From: Actinokineospora auranticolor
Lineage (GTDB): Bacteria; Actinomycetota; Actinomycetes; Mycobacteriales; Pseudonocardiaceae
Length of the DNA: 64,000 nt
Direction: 5' to 3'
NCBI RefSeq assembly: GCF_002934265.1
Contig: NZ_PTIX01000001.1
Span: forward strand, 62,001-126,000
Shown: positions 37,201-44,193 of the stretch, one piece after another
Layout of the letters: every line of letters starts with the position of its first letter
Numbering within the stretch: the first letter of the stretch is position 1
The notes under the pieces: generated by a model
The model's input: only the letters and a program-made list of their open reading frames with translations
Told to the model about the DNA's origin: nothing
The model's database searches: none
Translations under genes and position numbers: made by a program

Positions 37201-38188
37201 GGGACTCGGCGGGCACGGTCGTGCCGTCGAGGACCACCACGACGTACGGCTCCTCGCGGCTGGGGGTCGCGGCGGCCTCGAACCGGGCGCGGTCGGCCAA
37301 CTCGGCGGCGAGGAGTTCGGTGAGGGCGTCGACGCCGTCGGTGAGCAGCCGGACCTGGCCCGCGCCGTCCTGCTCGACGGGGTGCTGGGCGTGGGGGAGC
37401 CACTTGACCCAGTCCCAGTCGGGGAGCCGGTCGGGGGTCGCGCAGACGGCGATCCGCAGGTCCTCGGGGGAGTGGAACGTGACGAGCTGGGCGATCAGGG
37501 CGCGGACCGAGGCGCGGATGGTGTCGTCGTCGCCCCGGTAGCGGACCTGGGCGAAACCGCGGAGGAACAGGGCGGTGGGCTGGTCGGCGATCGTGGTGTA
37601 GGCGTTGGTGAACCGGCGCAGCGCGCGGGCGGAGAGCGGTTCGAGGTCGGCCACCGGCTTGGTGTTGAGCGGGGTCATGGTCATGGCCAGGCGCTGCGGG
37701 CCGACGCCGATGCGGACCTCGGCGAAGTCGGCGTGCGCGGCCCGGCGCTCCCACAGCCTGCCGGTCATGGCGACCGACCAGAGCGCGGCGGGCTCCGGGT
37801 GCCGCCAGCGCAGCGCGGTCCGCTGCCGGTCGGCCACGGCCCGCACCTGGACCCGGGTGCCCGCGAGGTACCGCAGGTAGTCCCGCCGCTCACCCCGGAG
37901 CCGCTGCCTGCGGTCGGCCCCACCCCGGCCGAGCTGGGAGACGACCATCATGACGCCCATCAGCCCCATCATCCCGGCCATCATGAACGCCATCTGCGGG
38001 TTCTGCGGCCCCATGAAGAACAACATGGCCGCCCCACCACCGATGGCCATGGGCAGGTACATGAGCGTCCCACCCATGCCACCCCCCACGGTCTCGGGCA
38101 ACACCGGAGGCTCCTGGAGCGACAACTCCCCACCCGGCATCTCGGGCGGCTTTTCCCTGGCCTGCCTGCGGAACAGCGTGGTGCTCAT
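34244..38188 (-). CDS. eccC: Type VII secretion ATPase EccC
   Basis: 1,314 aa, the motor of the T7SS, in the fused (EccCa+EccCb) form. Two transmembrane helices near residues 45-85 precede three FtsK/SpoIIIE ATPase domains with Walker A motifs GATGSGKS (K487), GGTQSGKS (K837) and GDAASGKT (K1120). Walker B-like VLVDFKGGATF occurs in the first domain. It recognises the C-terminal signal of WXG100 substrates and drives their export through EccB/C/D. The ATG at 38188 begins MSTTLFRRQAREKPPEMPGG. Followed by mycP with a 4-bp overlap; divergent from eccD. Confidence 0.96.
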   Translation of the reverse strand: MSTTLFRRQAREKPPEMPGGELSLQEPPVLPETVGGGMGGTLMYLPMAIGGGAAMLFFMGPQNPQMAFMMAGMMGLMGVMMVVSQLGRGGADRRQRLRGERRDYLRYLAGTRVQVRAVADRQRTALRWRHPEPAALWSVAMTGRLWERRAAHADFAEVRIGVGPQRLAMTMTPLNTKPVADLEPLSARALRRFTNAYTTIADQPTALFLRGFAQVRYRGDDDTIRASVRALIAQLVTFHSPEDLRIAVCATPDRLPDWDWVKWLPHAQHPVEQDGAGQVRLLTDGVDALTELLAAELADRARFEAAATPSREEPYVVVVLDGTTVPAESRLAAAGYRNTVVLDVSGALDGAAGRSRLRLEVTSTELHTVRTDRTGQEVRTHLGRPDTLSVARAGSLARVVSPYRINSTGDVAEPMVADFDLPRLLGVSDLDLYTPKSLWRTGMGSDRFRIPLGIAEDGSSVDLDIKESAQGGMGPHGLLIGATGSGKSELLRTLVLGLAMTHSSEILNFVLVDFKGGATFLGLDRLPHTSAVITNLADEAPLVTRMQDSLHGEMVRRQELLRAAGNYSSLLDYERARQAGAALDPLPTLFLIVDEFSELLAANPDFAELFVMIGRLGRSLGVHLLLASQRIDDGRMHKLESHLSYRIGLRTFSAMESRSVIGVPDAYQLPSAPGNGYLRSDVATLVRFKAAYVSCRYQRRTREQRQEEVRRQVVAFGAGRLPAEAASVAEVGAPVAEEHVDTVLDVAVDKLLGQGPPAHQVWLPPLDTPPPLDQLLPPLVPHPELGLTPADWPGRGCLTVPVGVVDKPFEQVRDLHMVDLSGSGGHVGIAGGTQSGKSTLLRTVITGLALTHTPAEVQFYCLDFGGGTLSVLEGLPHVGGVCGRLQPERVGRTIAEVKAVLAEREKVFAEHGVESMAAYRARRAAGEFPDDPHGDVFLVVDGWGSLRADFEQHDQAIRQLTVRGLAYGVHLLLTTGRWSDVHSALRDQLGTRLELRLGDAIDSVIDMRKAGQVPRLPGRGLTADKLHFLAAIPRADGRSALDDLAEATRELARAVGESWTGPVAPPVRTLPSTLPVAELPAPEGRMRIALGAGELDLKPVWHDFATRPHLTVVGDAASGKTAVLRLITTAIPKVYGPDEAKVLLVDPRRSLLESVPEAYRHGVAVSSGPAAELVRPLAAELKARVPGPDIAPSRLRDRDWWTGPEYFVVVDDYDLVHNGAGGPLDSLVELLPQAADIGLHVLLSRAAAGSGRMSMDSVVRRLQESNTPDLALSMPPNEMPLLNGQRGRQLPPGRAMLVTRRDSSLLQIAWTEEA

Positions 38189-38292
38189 CGCCTGGACTCC
38201 CTGACTCGGTGCCGACGCCCCCTACACGGGCGGCACCCCCGCGGAAGTTCACCCGATCTCGCCGCGGGCTTGTCACCTGAACCGGTCACTGC

Positions 38293-38664
38293 TGTCCACA
38301 GGCTCGCTGTTGATCTTCCGGTTCTGTCGGTCCCCCTGGCTAGGATGGATGGTGGGGGCCGGAGGCGTGCGTTGATCATCTTGTGGTCTGCGGGGTGCCG
38401 GTTGGGGTCGTGGCTGGGTTGATCGGTCCGGCTGTTCGCGGAAAAGACGGGCGGCCTCGATTGGGCGAACTTGCTTTGCGCGGGGCCCCTACGGACCTGC
38501 GGTGGGGCAAAAGCGGTGGGGATGGCAAGCCACCCCACCCGCAGGCAAGCTTGGCAGGCTCGTCCCCCCACGCAAAGCAAGTCCACCCAATCAAGGCGTA
38601 GGGCAGGGGCGCGTTGCGTCAGGTGGGGGGCTGGGATTCTGCGGCGGTTTCGGGGTGGGTCCGG
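38293..38664 (-). repeat. Long dispersed repeat, copy B (inverted)
   Basis: Reverse complement matches 19720-20092 nearly end to end. The ~87-bp module is at 38293-38380, the stem-loop at 38454-38597 and a single 60-bp unit at about 38605-38664. Confidence 0.85.
38454..38597 (-). ncRNA. Candidate structured RNA, copy B (32-bp stem)
   Basis: Minus-strand reading gives a 32-bp stem between 38597-38566 and 38485-38454. Relative to copy A, one G-U becomes G-C, one U-A becomes U-G and one G-U becomes A-U, so all three changes keep pairing. The terminal GGTGGGGTGGC/GCCATCCCCACC hairpin is also kept. Confidence 0.45.
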
Positions 38665-38943
38665 AATGGCTAGGTCGCGGGGTGCGGCGGGCGCGCGGAC
38701 GGCGGATCTGGGATGGACCAGGCATGGCCAAGTCGCCCCGGAGCATGGCGGGCGCGCGGGCGGCGGCTGAGGCGTGGGTCCAGGCGAGGCGGCGGAGCGT
38801 TGGCAACGGCCACGCGGGCGGACCGTTGCCCGCTGCCCCTGTTGTCCGTAGCCAAGATCAATGTCGCGGGTGCTGTCGGTACCCGCCGGTAAATGGACCT
38901 GGGCTCGTCCCTGTGGTGCGGTGGGGTTGGATAGGAGGTGGAG

Positions 38944-39609
38944 GTGAGCGGCGTGCGTCCCTATGTGCTGGCGAGTGTGGCGGTCAGCGTCGACGGCTAC
39001 ATCGACGACCGCACCGACCAGCGCCTCCTGCTCTCCAACGCCGATGACTTCGCCCGGGTCGACCGGGAGCGGGCCGGGGTCGACGCGATCCTGGTGGGTG
39101 GGGAGACCGTTCGCCGGGACAATCCCCGGTTGTTGGTCAATGATCCGGAGTTGAGGGCCCAGCGGGTGGCCCGGGGGCGGTCCGCGTACCCGCTCAAGGT
39201 GGTCGTGTCCGGGTCGGGGGAGCTGGATCCGGGGCTGAACTTCTTCCACCACGGCGACGGCAAGGTCCTCTACACCACCGACGCCGGGGCCGCGGTCGCC
39301 CGACGGCTGGACATCGACACGGTCTCCCTCGGCGCCACGATCGACTTCGGCGCCCTCCTCGACGACCTAGGCCGACGCGGGGTGCGGCGGTTGATGGTCG
39401 AGGGTGGGCAGCGGATCCACACCGCCTTCCTCCAAGCCGGACTGGTCGACGAACTCCACCTCGTCATCGCCCCGGTCGTGGTCGGGCAGACCGGCGCGCC
39501 CCGCTTCCTCGGCGACGGCGACTTCCCCCGACACCGCATGCGGCTGGTGGACGCAACGCGAATCGGTGACGTCGTCCTGCTGCGCTACTTCCCCAAGGAG
39601 ACCTCGTGA
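38944..39609 (+). CDS. RibD C-terminal-domain (pyrimidine reductase-like) protein
   Basis: 221 aa. It has the dihydrofolate-reductase-like fold of RibD-C: SVAVSVDGYIDD at the N-terminus, AILVGGETVRRDNPRL (NADPH-binding) and LMVEGGQRIHTAFLQAGLVD near the C-terminus. In riboflavin synthesis this domain reduces the ribosyl side chain of a deaminated pyrimidine. Here it is a separate protein placed before its deaminase partner, the reverse of the usual fusion order. AGGAGG (38933-38938) sets the GTG at 38944. It overlaps the next gene by 4 bp. Confidence 0.85.
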   Translation: MSGVRPYVLASVAVSVDGYIDDRTDQRLLLSNADDFARVDRERAGVDAILVGGETVRRDNPRLLVNDPELRAQRVARGRSAYPLKVVVSGSGELDPGLNFFHHGDGKVLYTTDAGAAVARRLDIDTVSLGATIDFGALLDDLGRRGVRRLMVEGGQRIHTAFLQAGLVDELHLVIAPVVVGQTGAPRFLGDGDFPRHRMRLVDATRIGDVVLLRYFPKETS

Positions 39610-40049
39610 ACCAGGACGAGCGCTGGATGCGCGAGGCCATCCGCCTCGCCCACCACTGCCCGCCCGCCGACGGGGCCTTCTCCGTCGGGGCCGTCCTCGT
39701 CGGCGCCGACGGCACGCCCCTGGCGACCGGGTACTCCCGCGAGACCGACCCCGTCGTGCACGCCGAGGAATCCGCGCTCGCCAAGCCGGTGCCGCGCGAC
39801 CTGTCCGGGGCTACCCTCTACAGCACCCTCGAACCCTGCTCCGAGCGCAAGTCGCGGCCGCGCACCTGCACCCGGATCATCCTCGACGCGGGGATCGGCC
39901 GGGTCGTCATCGCCTGGCGGGAGCCGACGCTGTTCGTCGACGGGGAGGGCTACGAACTCCTCACCGCCGCCGGCATCGAGGTCGTCGAGCTGCCCGACCT
40001 CGCCGACCTCGCCCGGGAACCCAACCGCCACCTGCTCGACGGCGCGTAA
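39606..40049 (+). CDS. RibD-type deaminase (cytidine/deoxycytidylate deaminase fold)
   Basis: 147 aa. Zinc-binding HAE (H52-E54) and PCSERKSRPRTC (C78, C88) with the nine-residue Cys-Cys spacing typical of the RibD deaminase domain. It would deaminate a pyrimidine or related heterocycle. With the preceding reductase it reconstitutes a split RibD; no ribA, ribB, ribE or ribH is in the window, so a dedicated role outside central riboflavin synthesis (a modified pyrimidine or deazapurine) is possible. GTG start overlaps the previous stop. The pair ends 57 bp before eccD. Confidence 0.84.
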   Translation: MNQDERWMREAIRLAHHCPPADGAFSVGAVLVGADGTPLATGYSRETDPVVHAEESALAKPVPRDLSGATLYSTLEPCSERKSRPRTCTRIILDAGIGRVVIAWREPTLFVDGEGYELLTAAGIEVVELPDLADLAREPNRHLLDGA

Positions 40050-40106
40050 TCCAGTGTTCACCGAACCGGTCTGAACCCCCGGCCGCCCGGCGCCCGTGTC
40101 CTGGGC

Positions 40107-41489
40107 ATGGCCACCACCGCAACCGCGGGGTCCGGCGAGATGTGCAGGCTCACGATCTGCGGGCCCGCGTCGCGTGTGGAACTCGCCGTGCCCGCCCACG
40201 TCCCGCTCACCGACCTGATGCCCACCGTGCTGGGGCACCTCGACCCGGCGCTGGCCACCACCGGCCTCGCGCACGGCGGCTGGGTGTTGCAGCGGCTGGG
40301 TGAACAGCCGCTCGACGAGGACCAGGGCACCGCCGCCCTCGGCCTCTACGACGGCGACCTGCTGCACCTGCGGCCCCGCGACGCCCTGCTGCCGCTGGTC
40401 GACTTCGACGACCTGGTCGACGGTGTCCACACCGGACTCACCGCCCGCGACGACCGGTGGCGGCCCGCGCTCGGCCGCCGCGTTCTCCTGGCGGTCATGG
40501 GTTTGCTCGCCGCGACCGCCGTGCTCGCGGCCGGGCTCACCGGCACCATGATGGTCCTGTCCGCCGGATCGCTCGCCGCCGTCCTGCTGCTCGCCGCCGC
40601 GGCCGCCTCGCGCGGGCTCGGCGACCGACCGGCCGCGTTGGTGCTGGCCACCGCCGGGATCGCGTCGGCCGCGCTCGCCGGTCTGGCGGTCCCCGCCGCC
40701 GACCACCCGTTCACCGGACCGGGAATCCTGGCCGCGGCGGGTGCCGCCGCGGTCGCCGCCGCTGCCGCGCGGGTGGCGGTCGGCGGATCGGACGCGCCCT
40801 TCACCGCCGCCGCCCTCGCCGCGGTGCTGGCCACCGCGGGCGCGGGCGCCGCCGTCGGGTTCGGGCTCGGCGGGGCCGCCGCCGCGTCGATCGCCCTGGT
40901 GGTCGCGCTGTGCCTGGTCCGGGTCGCGCCGCTGGTGTCCGCGCGGCTCGCGGGGCTCGGCGTCGACCAGGTGCCGACCAGCGCGGCCGAGTTCCAGCAG
41001 GACCTCGACCCGAGGCCCAGCGCCGAGGTCGTCGACCGCGCCAACCGCGCCGACGCGTACCTCACGGCGTTCTTCGTCGCCCTCGGCGCGGTCTGCGCCG
41101 CCACCCTGGCCATCCTCGCGGTCAACCCCAGGTGGGACGCCAAGACCCTCACCGCCGTGACGGCGGTCCTGATGTTGTTGCACGCCAGGGAACTCACCGC
41201 GGTCCGCCACCGGCTGGCCGCCCTGCTGCCCGCGTTCGCCGGCCTCACGACGCTGCTGGTCGCCGGGCTAGGCGACGCCGACCCGCCGCTGCGACCGCTC
41301 CTGCTCGCCGCCGTAGTCGTCGGCGTCGGTCTCGCACTGGCCGCCGCCCACCTGTTGCCCGGCCGCAAACTCGTGCCGCGCTGGGGCCGCTGGGGTGACC
41401 TGCTGCACTGGGCGACCGCGCTCGCCGTGATCCCGCTCGCCCTCTCGGTGCTCGACGTCTACACGCGACTCGTCGCGAACTGGCTCTGA
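40107..41489 (+). CDS. eccD: Type VII secretion membrane protein EccD
   Basis: 460 aa. An N-terminal ubiquitin-like (YukD) domain (about 12-92: CRLTICGPASRVELAVPAHV ... GDLLHLRP) is followed by about 11 transmembrane helices (about 128-458). EccD forms the membrane ring surrounding EccB/EccC in ESX systems and may provide most of the transmembrane barrel. The ATG at 40107 gives a normal N-terminus. It is followed 72 bp later by eccB. Confidence 0.93.
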   Translation: MATTATAGSGEMCRLTICGPASRVELAVPAHVPLTDLMPTVLGHLDPALATTGLAHGGWVLQRLGEQPLDEDQGTAALGLYDGDLLHLRPRDALLPLVDFDDLVDGVHTGLTARDDRWRPALGRRVLLAVMGLLAATAVLAAGLTGTMMVLSAGSLAAVLLLAAAAASRGLGDRPAALVLATAGIASAALAGLAVPAADHPFTGPGILAAAGAAAVAAAAARVAVGGSDAPFTAAALAAVLATAGAGAAVGFGLGGAAAASIALVVALCLVRVAPLVSARLAGLGVDQVPTSAAEFQQDLDPRPSAEVVDRANRADAYLTAFFVALGAVCAATLAILAVNPRWDAKTLTAVTAVLMLLHARELTAVRHRLAALLPAFAGLTTLLVAGLGDADPPLRPLLLAAVVVGVGLALAAAHLLPGRKLVPRWGRWGDLLHWATALAVIPLALSVLDVYTRLVANWL

Positions 41490-41561
41490 AACCGTTGTCC
41501 GGTCGGTGAACCATTTCGCCGCGCCACCCGTGTCCAAGGTAGACAGCGAAGGAGGTAGACC

Positions 41562-42896
41562 GTGTACAGCAGGCGGGACCAGGTCCAGGCGCACTCGTTC
41601 CTCGTGGGCAGGCTGGTGAGCGCGGTACTGCGGGTCGACCCCGACGCCGTCGACCGACCACTGCGGCGGACCGTGGTCGGGCTGGCGGGCGGCACGGCCG
41701 TCGCCGGGCTGGTGTTGATCGTCGTCCTGGTCGTCGGCCTGCTCTCGCCGGGCGGCGCGACCGCGTGGCGCCAACCCGGGACGCTGGTCGTCGACGAGGA
41801 CACCGGCAGCCGCTACCTCATGGTGGACGGCAGGCTCCGGCCCGTGCTGAACTACGCCTCGGCGCGGCTCATGCTCGGCAAGGACCCCAAGGTCGCCACC
41901 GTCGACACCGCCGACCTCGCGGGGGTCCCCCAGGGCGGGCCGATCGGCATCATGGGTGCCCCGGACTCGCTGCCCGCCGCGGGTGGCCCGGTCCGCCGGT
42001 GGGCGGTCTGCGCGATGTCCACAACAGACGGACCCGGTGTGGCGCTGGCGATCGGCACGACACCCGACCCGGTGCCCGCGGCCGACGGCGCGCTCCTCGT
42101 CCGGGCCCCCGACGGGGCCACGCACCTCGCCTGGCGCGACCGCCGCATGCGCGTCACCGCCACCTGGGTGCCCGCCGCGCTCGGCCTCGACCCCGGCACC
42201 GCCGTACCCGTGACCGAGTCCTGGCTCAACGCGTTGCCCGCCGGACCCGACCTGGGCCCGCCCAAGGTGCGCCGCGGCGGCGAAGGCCCCACGATCGCGG
42301 GCAGGCCGACCGCGGTCGGACAGCTCATCCAGGTGCCGGAAGCCGTTGTGGGACGCAAGTTCTACCTCGCACAGCCCACCGGGCTGCTGCCGGTGACCGA
42401 CACCGTCGCCGCGCTGCTGGTCGCCGACCCCGCCGCCGAGGAGCCGCCCCGCCAGGTCACCGCGTCCGCCGTGGCCGAGGCCACCCTGCTGCCCGCACCC
42501 GACTGGCAGACCGCCATGCCCGCCGAACTCCCGGCGCCCCTCGACCTCGCGGGCGGCACCCCGTGCGTGCGGTGGGACGGCGACTCCGCCGAACTCGTCG
42601 TGCGCGGGAAGATCGGCGGGGAGCGCGCCCCCGACACCCAGGGCGCCGAACGCGACACCCGCACCGCCGACCGGGTCGAGGTCGAACCGGGCGCCGGGAC
42701 GCTGGTGCGCACCCGGCCCGCGCCCGGGGTGCCCGGCGCGGGGATGTACCTGGTCACCGACGCGGGCACCAAGTACCCGGTTGCCAGCGCCGACGCCGCG
42801 ACCGCGCTCGGCCACCCCGCTGACACCGCGGCCCAGGTCCCGGCCGACCTGATCGCGCTCCTGCCCACCGGGCCGGTGCTCGACCGCATCACCTGA
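41562..42896 (+). CDS. eccB: Type VII secretion protein EccB
   Basis: 444 aa. A short cytosolic N-terminus with the conserved YSRRDQVQAHSFLVGRLVSA leads to one transmembrane helix (about 46-66). A large extracytoplasmic repeat domain follows (GTLVVDEDTGSRYLMVDGRL, ... LDRIT at the end). EccB assembles with EccC and EccD and shapes the outer face of the secretion complex. AGGAGG sits 6 nt before the GTG. A strong hairpin follows the stop codon. Confidence 0.95.
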   Translation: MYSRRDQVQAHSFLVGRLVSAVLRVDPDAVDRPLRRTVVGLAGGTAVAGLVLIVVLVVGLLSPGGATAWRQPGTLVVDEDTGSRYLMVDGRLRPVLNYASARLMLGKDPKVATVDTADLAGVPQGGPIGIMGAPDSLPAAGGPVRRWAVCAMSTTDGPGVALAIGTTPDPVPAADGALLVRAPDGATHLAWRDRRMRVTATWVPAALGLDPGTAVPVTESWLNALPAGPDLGPPKVRRGGEGPTIAGRPTAVGQLIQVPEAVVGRKFYLAQPTGLLPVTDTVAALLVADPAAEEPPRQVTASAVAEATLLPAPDWQTAMPAELPAPLDLAGGTPCVRWDGDSAELVVRGKIGGERAPDTQGAERDTRTADRVEVEPGAGTLVRTRPAPGVPGAGMYLVTDAGTKYPVASADAATALGHPADTAAQVPADLIALLPTGPVLDRIT

Positions 42897-42912
42897 CCGA
42901 CGACGAAGCCGA

Positions 42913-42939
42913 GCGTTCCGCCCACTCCGGGCGGAACGC
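42913..42939. terminator. Hairpin between eccB and the first esx-type gene
   Basis: GCGTTCCGCCC (42913-42923) and GGGCGGAACGC (42929-42939) are exact complements with a 5-nt loop. Placed 17 bp after eccB and before abundant small substrates, it may act as a partial terminator or as a 3' stabiliser. Confidence 0.55.
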
Positions 42940-42971
42940 GGGAAAACCACACCCAGAAGGAGAAACCGACC

Positions 42972-43262
42972 ATGGCACGCTATGCCTACGACGACGCCAC
43001 CCTGCAGGGGATCATCACCGCGACCGACACCGCGCTGCAGGGCATGGCCGACCTCAACAAGGGCGTCATGAACATCCAGGGCATGCTGCCCGCGGTCAAC
43101 AACTCGACCTCCGGCATGAAGCTGGCCGCCGCCATCGGCGACTGGACCGCCGACTTCGCCCTGGTGAAGAACCAGCTCGACGTGCTCAACGGCAAGGCCA
43201 ACGGCCTGCTGCAGACCAACCGCAACACCCAGAACGACGCCGACGGCGCAGCCAACGTCTGA
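42972..43262 (+). CDS. WXG100-family-like small T7SS substrate (first)
   Basis: 96 aa, all-helical, the usual size for EsxA/EsxB-like proteins. A Gly/Asn-rich centre (LPAVNNSTSGMKLAAAIGDW) forms the helix-turn-helix bend with W at the WXG position but no exact WXG. The tail lacks a clear YxxxD/E signal, so it may be exported as a partner of the next protein. AAGGAG precedes the ATG. It sits just behind eccB. Confidence 0.75.
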   Translation: MARYAYDDATLQGIITATDTALQGMADLNKGVMNIQGMLPAVNNSTSGMKLAAAIGDWTADFALVKNQLDVLNGKANGLLQTNRNTQNDADGAANV

Positions 43263-43303
43263 TCCCGCGAGCCTTCCCCACCCTCCCGAAAGGACACACG
43301 GAC

Positions 43304-43594
43304 ATGACCGCGTTCGACATCGACCACGACGGCTACCTCGAGCTCAACGAGCAGCTCTACATGTACGTCCGCCAGCTCGGCGACATCCTGACCAACCTCA
43401 ACGCGTCGCTGAAGAACATCGAGGTCGCCACCCAGGGCAAGGCGACCCCGGTGTGGCAGGAGGCGCAGACCACCTGGACCGGCACATACACCGACATGGA
43501 GACCAAGCTGAACGCCCAGTCGCTGGGGTCGATCAACGCGCAGGAGATCTTCGGCGAGGGCGACCTGCGCGGCCAGGGGATCATGCTCGGGTGA
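43304..43594 (+). CDS. WXG100-family T7SS substrate (second)
   Basis: 96 aa, helical, with a WTG turn (TTWTG) followed by YTDME, which fits the WXG bend and the YxxxD/E export signal recognised by EccC. Paired with the preceding 96-residue protein, it probably forms an EsxA/EsxB-like heterodimer. GAAAGGA precedes the ATG. Confidence 0.8.
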   Translation: MTAFDIDHDGYLELNEQLYMYVRQLGDILTNLNASLKNIEVATQGKATPVWQEAQTTWTGTYTDMETKLNAQSLGSINAQEIFGEGDLRGQGIMLG

Positions 43595-43613
43595 CCCACC
43601 CGGGACGCCGGTG

Positions 43614-43638
43614 TCCACAGTGGATAAATCCACGTGGA
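43614..43638. repeat. Two adjoining palindromes in the esx intergenic gap
   Basis: TCCACAGTGGA (43614-43624) and TCCACGTGGA (43629-43638) are separated by 4 bp; together the outer halves can also form a larger hairpin. The first belongs to the recurrent CCAC(A/T)GTGG motif noted elsewhere in the window. Confidence 0.5.
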
Positions 43639-43687
43639 CCCGGCGCCCGGCCGGTCCCCACCCCATCCGAGACGGAGAAGAAGAGTC

Positions 43688-44050
43688 ATGGGTCAGCACA
43701 TCACCTTCGACGAGACCAAGTACAACCAACTGATCGCCGTGCTCGACGACATGGAGCACGACCTGCTGCACGAGGCCACCGAGTCGCCGACCAACCCGCT
43801 CGACGGCGACTTCGAGCTCCAGCCCGGCACGCAGAAGTGGGACGCCGCGCTGGACCTGGTCAACAAGGGCAAGGGGTTCGGCGGCTCGGTCGAGCAGCAG
43901 AACGAGAAGATGCGCCAGGCGATCGTCAGGTTCCGCAACGCGCTCGTCGCGGCGAAGGACGTGTTCAAGGAGACCGACGACCTGGCCCAGTACGACATCA
44001 CGCGGTTCGTCGCGGAGTACCCCGACTTCAACACCGGCGGCCGCGCCTGA
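43688..44050 (+). CDS. Small helical protein of the T7SS cluster
   Basis: 120 aa (ATG 43688, GAGAAGAAGAG upstream). Predicted helical, with MEHDLLHEATESPTNPLDGD and a C-terminal YDITRFVAEYPDFN; the final YPDFN contains a Tyr-rich end but no canonical YxxxD/E. It is probably an additional secreted factor or chaperone-type partner. Not assigned to a known family. Confidence 0.7.
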   Translation: MGQHITFDETKYNQLIAVLDDMEHDLLHEATESPTNPLDGDFELQPGTQKWDAALDLVNKGKGFGGSVEQQNEKMRQAIVRFRNALVAAKDVFKETDDLAQYDITRFVAEYPDFNTGGRA

Positions 44051-44193
44051 GCCGGGTACGCCCCGCCCCCACCCCCTCTTCCCCGCCCGGCGCCGTCCCC
44101 GACCCGGCGGGCCACCCGCCGCCCGCGTGCCGCGACCGCTGACACCCGGGCTCGACCAGTCGGAAACCACGGGACTTCAGTCGAGGAGCCACC

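Larger units (their letters stand above)
38189..38943. other. Gene-poor repeat island (right)
   Basis: 755 bp between the start of eccC and the RibD-like reductase gene. It contains the inverted copy of the long repeat (38293-38664) and a degenerate, partial ~87-bp module on the minus strand (about 38841-38897). Two GCGCGC-rich segments (about 38690-38760) follow. It must also hold the eccC promoter, which was not identified. Confidence 0.7.
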
